Shown: positions 47,391 to 59,192, numbered from the stretch's first letter. The stretch is DNA of 64,000 nucleotides from Vandiemenella viatica (GCA_031002005.1 JARYHS010006964.1:5146001-5210000), one strand, 5' to 3'. The notes: generated from the sequence alone by a model not told the origin. A program made the numbers and translations.

Positions 47391-50265
47391 TTAGAGGGGA
47401 AATTGTCTGTTTATCGTTTGTTTGGGATGCCTATGTGATAGTAATTCAATTGGGTCGGTTCCAATTGCAGCGATTTCAGGGTGTCTTGAGTTTTCGCAGC
47501 GAAAGTAAAATTTGTCAGAAGCTGATTTTATGGTAGCTGATAGTGGGTCAAAATGGAGATACTGTCGGATTCTCCAATTTGGTAAATAGCGGGGTGCACC
47601 AACAATAACACGCAGGGCTCTGTTCCTCAGTGCTTGCAGCTTTTTGAAGTGGCAGTCGCCAGCCATACTCCATAATTCGGAGCCGTACAGGAATGTCGGT
47701 TGGACAATCGCACGATAGATGAGTAGCTTTGTTTCTGTTCTTATACGATCGCCTCTGTGGATTGGGTAGAGATTGGTGAGTTTTGCTTTCGCTTTTTTCT
47801 TTGTTGCAGCTATGTGGGACCTCCACGTCAGCTGTTTGTCTAATCGCAGCCCAAGGTACTTAATTTCGGTTTGCCATTTAATGTCTCTCCCCTCCTCTTG
47901 GTAGTTTTCGTTTCCTGGTGAAAATGATGGCTTGGCTTTTTGTGGCATTAATTTTTATTTTCCATAAATTGCACCATTAAGTAAGCAGCTCTAGGTGACG
48001 CTGCAGTTTTGGTGCAGCGTACTCTAGGTTTCTGTTGCTGGTGTAAAGTGCCGTGTCATCAGCATATCGACGGACATTGCTGCCCTCCATATGCGGCAAA
48101 TTATTGACGTATAGGCAGTATAAAATAGGTGCTAGGACGCTACCCTGCGGCACTCCAGATTCGATTTGTCTTACTGTACTGGTCTCACTCTCATATTTGA
48201 TTAAAAAAATTCTGTTCTCTAGATAGGAATTTATTAAGTGTATTATATAATAGGGAACTTTGTATTTATGTAGTTTGTAGATAAGGCCTTCGTGCCATAC
48301 TTTGTCGAAGGCTTTCTCTATATCTAAGAATATAGCTGTTATGCTGTTTACCACCTGCTTTTCTGAGCAGATGTGCTCCACTAGCCTGATACATTGTTAT
48401 ACTGTTGAATGATCTTTCCTGAAACCGAACTGCTGACCATTGATTATGTTGTTTCTGACGATGTGAGTGTTGAGCCGTGCAAGTATGATTCACTCAAACA
48501 CTTTGGCAATGACAGGTAACAGTGATTTCGGTCGGTAATTTTTGGAGAATGTCTTGTCTTTTCCTGGTTTAGGAATTGCCACTACTTTGGCGGTCTTTCA
48601 AGCATCAGGAAAGTAGCTGAATCTGAGACAAGCATTGAATATTGTTTCAAGTCATCTGATGGCTTGTGGAGGCAAGTTATTGATTTGTAGGGGAGTCAAT
48701 TGGTCATTTCCGTATGCCTTTTTTGTTTTTAACCTGCGAATAATGGACTCAATCTCCCCAGTGTTTGTTAGTTGCGCTTCAGTCTGCGGCTCAGTCGCAA
48801 GAATGTGGTTGACTTCACGAATAACCCGCTCTTCGTGGTAGTCGCTATCATCGTCATCTATGATGTAATGACTTGAAATTGTTCTTCTAGTGTGTCTGCT
48901 AGTGCTTGTGCCTTGCCCTCTGGGTCGTATACAAGCCCTTGCCTGCCGTGGAGTGGTCTTGTGGCTTGCTTGGTATTAGTAAAAGCTTTAGTTAGAGCCC
49001 ACATCTTACGACTATTGTTCTGCACTTCAGCTAATTTTTGTTCCCATGTTTCACTTCTGTGTATTCTTAGATTTTCTTTAATTTCATCTGCTAGATGGTT
49101 AACCATTCTCCTGTCAGCTTGGTCACGCCAACGCTGCCATCTTTTCCGGTTTTTTTTTTTTTAATTTTATCAGGCTGGCAATGTGGGCAGGTGTGTCAGT
49201 GCGCCCCTGCCGTATTTCCTGCTTTGTTGTTACATTTTTTGAGCATACCTTTATCACAGTTGAGAAATTTGTCACCGCCTGTTTTATCTCGTCTGTGGAG
49301 TTTATTTCTGGTAGCTCGGAATAGTGGAGTGCGACGTGTTAACGGTAGTGTTACCAGTTTGTATCATATCTGATTCTGGGTCTGGAACTATCGTGTTCCT
49401 GTGATAACAATGAGAGAAGTACTGGATTGTGATCTGAACTGAGCTGATTAGGCACTGAAAGTTCCCGAGCCCAGCGCAGCCCCTTCGTCACATAGATGTC
49501 AAGTAAGTTGGTTCGATGTTCCGCATTGTTCGGGAAGAAGGTGGGCTCCCGAGGTGCTATCACTTCAACATCATTGTTGTCGTTCAGCACCTGAAGGAGA
49601 CGATGCCCATTCCTGTTCGCTGCGCGGCAGTGCCAAGCTGGATTTTTGGCATTCAGATCTCCCCCCAGTAGGACAGTGTGATTTTTATCTAGCAGAGCTT
49701 GTATCTTTGGGGCCATAAGTACCTTGTTGGGCGAGTTGAAGACTGCGATTAGGTGAATCGTTTCCCCCTCTATACTGACCTCGATACGTGTATATTCCAG
49801 GTCGTCCAGTTGGAGTTTGGGTAATTTTCTATGAGCCAATCGTTGTTTTATCAACACCGCAGTTCACACCAGGTGTTGCTCTATCTGTCCTCACCACCGT
49901 TACGTAGTTTCTCAGCCTGAAGTCATGGTGTATCTTCAAGTGAGTCTCACACACCAGTGCTATGTCTATGTCGTGTTCTGACAGGAATTCCATTAGCTCA
50001 AGCCTTTGGTTTCGTATACCATTGGCATTCCATGTCATAATTTTAAACATCTTATTTTGCTCCATTTTCAAGAGCAAAGGTTGTCATAAATACATTGGAT
50101 AGTTTTGTGAGTTTACTTATCATGTCGGCTTCCTTCCTCATCTCCTCTGCCGCCTGCCTTAGGATGGCGACCAGCCCGAGAAAGCCGCCATCCACGAATA
50201 TGGACAACACCTCTCTCAGGTCGGAGACCAGGCACCTAGCATCAGCTTTTGGGTTTTGAGTCTGG
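47391..50265 (-). pseudogene. Jockey-type LINE, nearly complete ORF2 with end of ORF1
   Basis: Reading leftward, the end of ORF1 (about 50265-50064; SDLREVLSIFVDGGFLGLVA) stops with a TAA that overlaps the ORF2 start ATGGAGCAAAATAA. ORF2 opens with an APE-type endonuclease: MTWNANGIRNQRLELMEFL, then ALVCETHL, LLGGDLNAKNPAW (about 49685-49647), TNLLDIYV and SSDHNPVLLSL near 49430. Polymerase blocks follow at 48381-47980: FLDIEKAFDKVWHEGLIYKL, GVPQGSVLAPILYCLYV and the catalytic RYADDTALYTS. The C-terminal domain is at 47948-47391 (KYLGLRLDKQLTWRSHI; GSELWSMA). Frameshifts near 49860, 48490 and 47960 break it. The 5' end is truncated near 50265, so the gag knuckles are missing. A separate Jockey-type gag relic lies at 43340. 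The 3' end may extend to about 47030. Confidence 0.92.
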
Positions 50266-50479
50266 TTTTTGCTATCTTATTTATTCTTTTTACCCAACTT
50301 GGGTTGTCTGTTGGTGGCGAGGTACAGCCAGGGAGCCCGTTGTCGCCATCTTCTGCGCGAAGTTGCTGAGCTAGACCAGACTCCTGGTGCTACACTGTGA
50401 TTGGCCGGCTGTGGAACCAGTCGTAGCAGGTCAAGTCTTGTCGTGGCTTGAATCGATGCCAAGATGGAGTTACGGCTAG

Positions 50480-51086
50480 ATTAGATGCCCCTTTTTCACA
50501 TGGCATGTAGCGGACGAGCTGAAAGTCATCGCTCGTTCGAAGATGATATCCGAAAACAAAGCCTTCGCCATAAATTGCTTATCCAACTGATGTGTCAACA
50601 CGGATCCGTTGCGGGCCTCATATTGAGACATGATGCCACGTGATTGGATAGAAGGATAAATCAGAAGGCGGAACCTTCCCCATAAGCTACGCATTAATGC
50701 ATGAGCAACAAATTGCTCGCTTATATTAATACCGAACTTCCCGTTTATCTGGACGCGCCGTGTAATGCGTCCCGGCTGCGCTGTCGACGAATAGTATCGA
50801 TGATTGGCGTTCAGCCTTCACTCAACTTCACTTGCAAGAAACACCTCAATGTTTTGCATAGAGCTGCCAGAAAGAGGTCACCCAGAACTTTTCACATTCA
50901 CTGTTGAACCCGCTTCATTGAACTGTTCACCCATCTGTTGATCCATTCGCTGCTTCAACACGCCCTAGAATCTCATGTAAACGTCACAGTTGCTGCAAAA
51001 CATTCTCTGTTCTTATAAAACATTTTAACTATTAGCACACCCAGCGCGGTAGTAAATCCACCATGGTTGGACAAACAATGAAGTGT
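50480..51086. other. No recognisable gene up to the second gap
   Basis: This is mixed-composition sequence with only short ORFs (50476-50694 minus, 50701-50907 plus) that resemble nothing known. It ends at the scaffold gap. Confidence 0.4.
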
Positions 51087-52086
51087 NNNNNNNNNNNNNN
51101 NNNNNNNNNNNNNNNNNNNNNNNNNNNNNNNNNNNNNNNNNNNNNNNNNNNNNNNNNNNNNNNNNNNNNNNNNNNNNNNNNNNNNNNNNNNNNNNNNNNN
51201 NNNNNNNNNNNNNNNNNNNNNNNNNNNNNNNNNNNNNNNNNNNNNNNNNNNNNNNNNNNNNNNNNNNNNNNNNNNNNNNNNNNNNNNNNNNNNNNNNNNN
51301 NNNNNNNNNNNNNNNNNNNNNNNNNNNNNNNNNNNNNNNNNNNNNNNNNNNNNNNNNNNNNNNNNNNNNNNNNNNNNNNNNNNNNNNNNNNNNNNNNNNN
51401 NNNNNNNNNNNNNNNNNNNNNNNNNNNNNNNNNNNNNNNNNNNNNNNNNNNNNNNNNNNNNNNNNNNNNNNNNNNNNNNNNNNNNNNNNNNNNNNNNNNN
51501 NNNNNNNNNNNNNNNNNNNNNNNNNNNNNNNNNNNNNNNNNNNNNNNNNNNNNNNNNNNNNNNNNNNNNNNNNNNNNNNNNNNNNNNNNNNNNNNNNNNN
51601 NNNNNNNNNNNNNNNNNNNNNNNNNNNNNNNNNNNNNNNNNNNNNNNNNNNNNNNNNNNNNNNNNNNNNNNNNNNNNNNNNNNNNNNNNNNNNNNNNNNN
51701 NNNNNNNNNNNNNNNNNNNNNNNNNNNNNNNNNNNNNNNNNNNNNNNNNNNNNNNNNNNNNNNNNNNNNNNNNNNNNNNNNNNNNNNNNNNNNNNNNNNN
51801 NNNNNNNNNNNNNNNNNNNNNNNNNNNNNNNNNNNNNNNNNNNNNNNNNNNNNNNNNNNNNNNNNNNNNNNNNNNNNNNNNNNNNNNNNNNNNNNNNNNN
51901 NNNNNNNNNNNNNNNNNNNNNNNNNNNNNNNNNNNNNNNNNNNNNNNNNNNNNNNNNNNNNNNNNNNNNNNNNNNNNNNNNNNNNNNNNNNNNNNNNNNN
52001 NNNNNNNNNNNNNNNNNNNNNNNNNNNNNNNNNNNNNNNNNNNNNNNNNNNNNNNNNNNNNNNNNNNNNNNNNNNNNNNNNNNNNN
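51087..52086. other. Scaffold gap, exactly 1000 N
   Basis: A placeholder-length gap. Unlike the first gap, its flanks are not copies of each other. Confidence 0.99.
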
Positions 52087-52645
52087 TTAATTCGTTGGTA
52101 GGTAGAGCTATTTCTAGGCTGCGATTCATAGGTCGAATATTGAAAAATTGTAATGAACAAACAAAGGAGATAGCGTACAAATCTCTTGTGCGTCCACATT
52201 TGGACTATTGTTGTGCCATTTGGGATCCGTTTCGTAAGGGGTTGATCGAAAGTATAGAGAAAGTACAGAGAAGAGCCGCTCGATTCGTGACCGCTTGCTA
52301 CAGTCCTCATGAAAGCGTCACAGAACTGATTAGTAGACTAGGCTGGGAGTCTCTGGTAGATAGAAGACGCACGATTCGTTTAAACTTATTGGTAAACATG
52401 CGTACTCCCACTTTCACTCACGAGTGTAGTGAAATACTTCGTCCACCAACCTATTTGAGCCGGAATGACAGGATAGATAAGATTAGAGAAATAAGGTGCC
52501 GCAATGATTCTTATATGAATTCTTTTTTCCCTCGTACCATTAGGGATTGGAATGCACAACAAAGAGATTAGCTTTGGTGCTGAGCACCCTCTGCCACCCA
52601 CAATTTTGTGAATTGCAGAGTATATATGTAGATGTAGATGTAGAA
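52087..52645 (+). pseudogene. LINE family A 3' end, intact C-terminal frame and TGTAGA tail
   Basis: The open frame runs unbroken from the gap edge to a stop at 52569-52571. It reads LVRPHLDYCCAIWDPFRKGL, EKVQRRAARFVTACYS and SFFPRTIRDWNA, the C-terminal part of a CR1/Jockey-type polymerase protein. The 3' end closes with TTGCAGAGTATATATGTAGA and three TGTAGA units (52627-52644). The absence of damage contrasts with the dead copy at 1-960. The upstream polymerase should lie inside the gap, so activity cannot be judged. Confidence 0.88.
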
Positions 52646-52867
52646 GTTCCGGCACAATTGTCTAGGTGCGAACATAGCTTTAGATATATAGACATATAGA
52701 TGTATTCAGTTTGATCCCATGTGAGAACAATCTTGGTGATGTGGAACAGTATATACACCTATAAACGATATCAATAATTTCAAATCTGGTTGTAGGCCAT
52801 CTTCCGCAGTTGTTGGTTAATAGATTATATATCAAAATTCCGTCTGGAAAGAACTGTTGATGTTAAT

Positions 52868-52926
52868 GTTACTTTATTCCCATACGCGTTTCGCCCTTGT
52901 GGTGTGGGGCATCGTCAGTGGCTGTG
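52868..52926 (-). ncRNA. Candidate hammerhead ribozyme core, Penelope-like repeat
   Basis: The minus strand reads CACTGACGATGCCCC, a loop ACACCACAA, then GGGCGAAACGCGT. CTGACGA fits the CUGANGA box, GCCC pairs with GGGC as stem II, and GAAAC follows at once. Penelope-like elements are known to carry minimal hammerheads of this form. I could not complete stems I and III by eye, so activity and extent are unproven. Confidence 0.45.
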
Positions 52927-52929
52927 AAT

Positions 52930-53930
52930 TTGTTTTACATGTGTTTCATTACATTTGACAAAAAATTATAAATTATTATATACGTATTTACATTGTACGT
53001 ACAGCTAGGGTGATGATATTTACATGGCGATCTGGAACAGCACTTTATGCATCTTATAGATCTTCTTTTCACAAGTAGAAAAACTGTTTTACACATATTT
53101 CTGAATAAAAACTTGGTATTATATCCATTGAAACTGCAAACATCTTGTTGCGTTTGTCTTCTACATAACATACATGTTGTTTTCATGAAATGTAGTGCTA
53201 CCAACAATGTTCCCTTTTTTGTTTGTTATTGTATCTGTGTTGCTTTATTAAATTATTTATCCGTTTTCATCAGCTGTTTTGTGTATGTGTGGTGATTATT
53301 TTTATTGAGTTGAACAGTTTGTATTAGTTTCCCTTTGTAGTGTTTATTTTTAGTGAGTTAAACAGTGTTTTATTGGTTAAATTGTTGAATTAATTCAAAA
53401 GTGATTTTCCCATTCCTATGGTTTTCATGAATACTGGAATAAAGTTTTAAAAGAAATAAAACAACAAATTAAATAAAAATGAATCAAAAATAGAATTAAT
53501 ATTAAATTCTAAACACACATATTTCAATTATAAACGAATATAATTTTTTATAAATACTTACCTTCAAACAAAGCTTTCAAAACTTGGACCTACCATCACT
53601 ACTCGCTGTTTACATCTACTAAAAATGAATTTATCTTACGTCACCTTGCGGACATGAAGGCTAGGCAATTTTAGTTCGTAGTGCACGTGTTTGGCAGCGA
53701 CTTCAATCTAAATTCCTTAGGTTACAAGTCCTCAATCTTGAGACTGAAAGTTGTTATTTTTCAGTATAGATGCACTGAAATGATATTTTACAGTACATCC
53801 GTACTTCAAAGGATTGAACTGCGCATGCGCAAACATTGTTTTCAGTTTTCACGAATATTTCAGGAGTTTCGGTACTAAAACCGATTTGGAAAAAGGTTCA
53901 TTCCCTTGCACATTTTTTCCCATGTGGTAC
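52930..53930. other. No recognisable gene
   Basis: This is AT-rich sequence with T-rich ORFs on both strands (52935-53295) lacking any motif. It may be the remainder of the element that carries the hammerhead-like core. Confidence 0.4.
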
Positions 53931-53934
53931 TGCC

Positions 53935-53992
53935 CCTTTATAGTGGAGCCCCTAGGCTACAGCCTATGTTGCCTATGCCTAACTGAAGCCCT
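53935..53992 (-). mobile_element. hAT terminal sequence (one end only)
   Basis: On the minus strand CAGGGCTTCAGTTAGGCATA followed by GGCAACATAGGCTGTAG and CCTAGGGGCTCC is a familiar hAT-type terminus. No partner end was found. Confidence 0.55.
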
Positions 53993-54144
53993 GATCAGAA
54001 ACTCGTATTGTCATTTTTAAAGAAAATATAATTTCCTCACAGTAAACAGTTTAGGTTTCTGGTTCGAATTTGGCAACGGGAAAATTTATTTTTCCCTATG
54101 GCGTGGCCTCCATTGTCAAAATTAAACACTATTTTACTAGACAG

Positions 54145-54230
54145 CAGTGGCGGATCCAGGGGGTGCTATGGGTCTGAAGTCCCCCTTCAAAAGCACCAAA
54201 GTCACCCCCTACGACATACATCTTGGTGAA

Positions 54231-54262
<32 letters not shown>

Positions 54263-54276
54263 CTTATCCACCACTG
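54145..54276. mobile_element. hAT MITE, 132 bp, with target duplication
   Basis: The left end CAGTGGCGGATCC and the complement of the right end (CAGTGGTGGATAA) are inverted repeats. CTAGACAG (54137-54144) and CTAGGCAG (54277-54284) flank it as an 8-bp duplication with one mismatch. A 28-base poly-T run (about 54229-54256) fills much of the interior. Confidence 0.85.
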
Positions 54277-54284
54277 CTAGGCAG

Positions 54285-54612
54285 TAAAGTAATGGCCCTA
54301 AAAAAGATATACATATGTATCAGTCCAATCACGTTATGAATAAATAACTACAGATTTACATAGCTATCGACTTTACTCATATCAATGAAATAAGTGAATA
54401 AATGGAGTAGAAAGGTATGACATAAATGTGACTCTTCATAAAATTTTAAAATGTTATTTGGTTGAGACATGACCCCCATAAGCAAAAGAACGGATGTACC
54501 GTAAAGCTGAAAGAGATCAGTGAAGATTAAAATATGGGTATGGAGAGTTCCTCAAAGACAGTATACCGATCCTTTGATGCTCTCAGACAAATATCTGTGC
54601 CCTGGTAACTAT
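54285..54612. other. No recognisable gene; intron side of the LRR exon
   Basis: AT-rich sequence, presumably intron of the LRR gene on the minus strand. Confidence 0.4.
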
Positions 54613-54660
54613 GTAAATATTTACCGTAAGACCATATTTAAAATTTTGCACAAAACGTAC

Positions 54661-54953
54661 TCTATATCTTTTATGAATGTTTCTTTAAGTGTTGTGATGG
54701 AATTCCTGATAATACTGATCTTCACGATTCGCAGATCCAAGTCGAGCCGTGGCACCTGCTCTAGTCCACGGTCACTGCAGTCGACCACCACTTTTATGTT
54801 AAATTGCGTGCAGTCGCACACGTCAAGACAGGGGTACTTGGAATGTGATCTGCTCTGCAACAGCTGTTGTGTTCTGTTCAGGCGAGACTGCACTTCACCA
54901 ACAGCAAGCATCAAGCAGCAGGCTACAATCAGCTGATCCATCACCACCAACAC
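54661..54953 (-). CDS. First coding exon of a leucine-rich-repeat secreted or membrane protein
   Basis: The ATG at 54941 starts MDQLIVACCLMLAVGEVQS, a good signal peptide. A ~20-residue spacer follows, then an LRR N-terminal cap with the cysteine pattern C-x3-C-x-C-x10-C (CLDVCDCTQFNIKVVVDC) and GLEQVPRLDLDLRIVKIS, where the first repeat begins (RNSITTLKETF). The exon starts at 54953 behind a minus-strand acceptor CGTCTGTTTCAG, with 12 bases before the ATG. It probably ends at a donor GA|GTACGT at 54660; an alternative GTAAAT donor lies near 54615. Further repeats and a C-terminal cap must lie in exons to the left or beyond neighbouring gaps, and I did not find them. Such proteins usually act at the cell surface or outside the cell in adhesion or signalling. 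The ligand is unknown. Confidence 0.8.
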
Positions 54954-54994
54954 CTGAAACAGACGGATCGTGGCGCATTATTTCTCGTCTCAAT

Positions 54995-55195
54995 TAAATT
55001 TAATTTCACTCCGTCAGAGTACACGCTCCGATGGTAGTTTTGCTAGACACCCATTTTCCCTTTTATTGTTGAATGTAGTTTCCCCAACAGTCTACTTTCG
55101 CCCTATATGAATTATAAACTTATAATCTTTCATTGTTTGGGGTAAACTATTCAGCGATTTCCTAGGTAATTTATGCTAGTATCTTGTAAGTCACT
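54995..55195 (-). repeat. LINE family B 3' end, 5'-truncated
   Basis: The plus strand shows ACACGCTCCGATGGTAGTTT and ACACCCATTTTCCC, the reverse of the family B terminus, then the start of the C-terminal coding region in broken frames. It lies in the presumed 5' intron of the LRR gene. Confidence 0.65.
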
Positions 55196-55199
55196 TATG

Positions 55200-55780
55200 C
55201 TGGGCTTTCATTTATAATTAATGTTTCGTATGCTGTTACGTGCTGCTACTAGTATAGCTGTCCCAGCTTTTACACATTTTCAGATTCTAATGACGCAGTC
55301 GCCAGTCCAGTGGTCTATGCCTAACGAAAGGTTAAATAAACAATAAACAGGTACTGCTATGTACTACAGACGATAGTCATCACACAGATCACAAAAGTTT
55401 TATTAAAATCAATATACATTAACCAGCGCTAGCCAACAGACCATATTGAAACTTGTTCATCGAAGTTGCTAGGTTCGTGAAAACAATTGATGCAAGTGAG
55501 TCATAGCCCCAAATAAAATTTCAGGTATACAGTCATTAAAGCACAGTTCTGTTTCACACTCTGGGAGATATAATAACGCCACCAATCGAAAGTTATCTTC
55601 ACTCGCTCTGTCCACAGCATATCCTCGACTCCTGCGATATTGCTTATCGCCTCTAGCACTCAGTCCCAGCTTGCGACCAATAGAAGGCATTGGGTTGAGA
55701 GATATTTCCGCAGAGGCTGCAGGACACCAACTCTCTGTGGACGACCCGTGGACAATCGTGGTTTGCATTGTTTTCAAAGT

Positions 55781-55815
<35 letters not shown>

Positions 55816-58230
55816 TCCCAGAGTAGAAAAAAAATTTGAGTAACATAAAAAAAATTTCTTCCATTAGTTTGCAATATATATCAAGTAGAAGGTCTTGAAT
55901 GTATCTCCCACTAACACTGAAATTTTATGTTAAAATCTTAAATTAAAAACATTAATCTCAATTGTAAAATTTTAACATACTTTCATCCCAAGTGTGGGGG
56001 TCGGGGGCTGAGAAAATAAACATTTAATAGGTTAGATTAATAAATAAGTGGCTATAAGAAATCCAAAATTCCAATTTGAATGAACCAAATATCAAATGAA
56101 ATGAAGAGAGCATTCAGAAATGTAACGTTTATATAGATATAAAATAAAAAGTGAAAAGTTGTGGTAAAATAAGAAAAGAGTATGTTCTCCTAAGCTGTAT
56201 AACCTAAGATATATTTATGCATATTATTGTCTAACTAAAATGTTTTTAATATTGTAATTTTAATTTGTTGCGCTGCAGTGGGTGCCAAAATATATCTAGA
56301 AGTGCAGATCTAACTTCAAAAGTAAAAGAGTTTTGACAAATCGGACAGTTCGTACAATTTTTAAAACATTATTGGGACCATTCATAAAAATTAATGAAAT
56401 TTTGGAGAAGTTTGAACTTAAAGGAGAGGGAGCAAAATTCAAAATTCCTCAAAATTTTAGTATGATGATCATTTACCTGAGAGGACCCAGTATACATACA
56501 ACGAGTATTTGTCTAACATAAAAATAAATGAATTTTGATATAATCAGCAATATTATGTAATGACTGAGAGGCCTTGGGGAATATATTTTTAAAAGCAGAC
56601 CATGTGTAATATAAACGAAAAATGAAAACATAATTTTAAAATTTTAAGCTAAATCCCACTAGAAGCCCAGTGCTGGAGACAAACCATGGATATTAAAACA
56701 AAAAGAAACCAGAAGAAATTTATCTCTAATGGTAGATTACCTGCTGGAGATGCCACTATACAGAACCTCCATGAAGGGTGTAGGAGTCACGGATCTTCCA
56801 TTGACTGAACCCAAGAAAGCTCTGGAGGTACTGTTTCAGTCGAACAGCTCAAAATTGGAAACGATTGGGAACTCGAACCAGAGTCGTCCAGAGTGTAATC
56901 AGTACAGTGGCAATTTGAGTTGGTACGTAAATAGATCTGCGTAATGATGTCTTGATCTCCATTTCATTTTATTATGTGGGAAGAAACTCGTCTGGTTCGT
57001 CGCTAGGCGACAGGAGGGGTGGAGAAGTAGCTACTATACGGCTATAAATTAGGCTGATTCATAAATGCTGTTGTTACGAGCACTCACGCGAAACTTGTTG
57101 GTAAACGGCTATAGTTATGGTCCACTGAGTGGGATCGGCAGGACAGGAAACCCATTACACGACGATTTATGTGGTCACAAAGACATTTACCGTTCATTGC
57201 TAATCAGTAGGTTATTATTGTTAAATGTAATATGATTTTGGTACGGAAATTAATCCGTAAGTTCAACCACAGTTAAGTAAAATAAATAGCAGCAGCTCCA
57301 CCACAAAGCCTCTCCAAGGCCACCTGCCTACGCGGAAGGAAGGAGTGGCTACGGGAAATCCGCACCTGGTATCATGTTTATTGCTGATATTTTTTAAAGA
57401 ATACATTATTTTTTCTTCGATATGACAGGTTTTATAAGCAAAAACTATTTCGTCAAATATAATTCAATAAAACGCAAGAACTTTAAAGTATGCATTATAT
57501 CTAGATAATTCTTTATTTCACTAATACTCCCTCATGCAACTACAGTTTCTTTCCTTCTCGGACGTCATAAACACAATGTTAGCTACACAGATTTTTGGTT
57601 CATCATACTGGAGATTGAATAGTAATCTATCAAGCATGTTAGTTACTGAAGTAATAATTGTCTCTTCACTAATAGAATTCATTCGAGTATGAATTGTGCA
57701 GGATCAGTCTAACAACTTACAGTGTTTGTTCCATTTATCATGAAGAAATCCAATTTAGTGCTACGTATCAATTCGTTTATGTACCTGTTTTCGACTGGAA
57801 AGTTCTCGTACACACCAAAGATTAATGTTTAAAGCTGTGGCCTCTGTGTTTTGAAACAGGTGACATGTTCATTTACAATAATAATATGTTTTAACTGAAC
57901 AATTTACTATCTGCCAACGTGATATAAATATGAAGCCATTTTGCAGAATTTTTTTTTTTTTTAGGTTCCAGATTGCTGAAATTGCTGTCAATGTACATGC
58001 TCCGAGATAAAAGTTAAGAGCGGGTCATGATTGGTTTAAGTGTGTTAATATTGCTTAGGAGCGACTTGGTCACTCATAAATTTGTTCTTGCTGCTCAATG
58101 ACGAAATAATTGTAGTGTTTTCTTTATAGTTCGTTAGTTTCCAGTGAAGTATTGACATTAGAAGCTACGTGTAGCAAATAACCGTAGAATAAGCAATGGA
58201 ATTTAATATAATTAGTTTTCTAATTGGTGG
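55200..58230. other. Mostly featureless; orphan ORF, poly-T and a repeat fragment
   Basis: A 102-codon minus-strand ORF at 55469-55777 resembles no family I recognise. Its locally higher GC could mark the LRR gene's upstream exon or promoter. A ~30-base poly-T lies at 55784-55812. Near 57290-57400, ACCTGCCTACGCGGAAGGA and CCGCACCTGGTATCATGTTT recall copy A of the dispersed repeat at 6565-6620. Nothing else is identifiable. Confidence 0.4.
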
Positions 58231-58234
58231 CAAT

Positions 58235-58330
58235 TTCCCCAGACACGTGTTTTGCCCTATCTTGTTTTTCATTGTAAATTCTTTGAATGTAATATCACCA
58301 CTGTCTACTTTTGTCCTTAGTCAATTTAAT
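58235..58330 (-). repeat. LINE family B 3' end, short
   Basis: GGTGGCAATTTCCCCAGACA and TTGTAAATTCTTTGAATGTA on the plus strand match the family B terminus at 60738-60830 in the same orientation. Confidence 0.5.
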
Positions 58331-58620
58331 TATTGAATCTGCCGCACTCACCAAGGCGTCTTTGCATCGTGATACATCCATTCTGTCACCATAGAACTGT
58401 TACTGAAAGTTTTTCAAGCTAAGAAGAATAAAGTATTACGTTTGATAGAACTTGCATACAAGAGACATACTAAAAATGTCGTGAGCAACATTTCCTGAAA
58501 ATTTTTATTTTAAGCCAAACAAAGCACATTATCGTAATCTACAAACTTTTCTTTCACTTTTCAACAGAGTCTCCATTTTGCCGGATTTTTTCCATAATTT
58601 AGCAAGTTAGGACATAACCC

Positions 58621-59192
58621 TTACGGCAGAACTCCATTCCAACAGACCCACGACACTGTCGCACTGCTCACCAGAGTCTCATAGTGTTGTCCGCGCATCT
58701 CTTCCTCAACAGAACCGATAAGGGGGAGGTCAGAAGCTGCCAAGCTTGGACTGTAGGGAGGATATGGAAGAGTTTCCCACCCAAATGTCATGATCTTTCT
58801 TCGCAGTGGATATAGCAGTATGCGGATGCGCATTGTCCAGTTGAAGGAGGGTCTTCTTTCCAAACCTTTCGATAATCTAAGTTCTGAATATTTCTTGTAC
58901 TTCACAATGTTCTACGGCAAGTTTTGCAGCGATATAATGATCAGTGATCCGTCTTCTCTAATGATCGCTTAAACTGTTTCCTCGTTGCTTTCCGTGCAGG
59001 CAGTTCGAGGGCACCTGCTACGAGGCTCATCTTGGATACTCCTGTTCCCATCTTTGAAATGATTCACACACCTCCTAACACTGCTGGCGCCCTTGCAGAC
59101 CTCTCCATAGGCACGTGGAAGAGTGAGGTGCAATTCAACAGCTAATTTTTCCACTTTAACAGGGAATTCAATGGCAGCACGCTGTCCGCCAT
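58621..59192 (-). pseudogene. Mariner transposase, internally deleted
   Basis: The N-terminal part at 59192-58972 reads KVEKLAVELHLTLPRAYGE, then VRRCVNHFKDGNRSIQDEPR, the helix-turn-helix region and the SI.D..R.. linker of mariner transposases. The C-terminal part at 58905-58621 reads GWETLPYPPYSPSLAASDLP and EEEMRGQHYETLVSS, the region around the third catalytic aspartate (PPYSPSLAASD). The stretch holding the first two catalytic aspartates is gone or scrambled. It cannot be active. I did not find terminal inverted repeats. Confidence 0.85.

Noticed and set aside
50973..52571. Long ORFs spanning the second gap as single genes
   Set aside because: The middle is N. Only the right end (LINE C-terminus) has meaning; the left part is unrelated sequence.
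55469..55777. 102-codon minus-strand ORF as a gene
   Set aside because: No recognisable domain or clear splice signals. It may be a LRR gene upstream region, but this cannot be supported.
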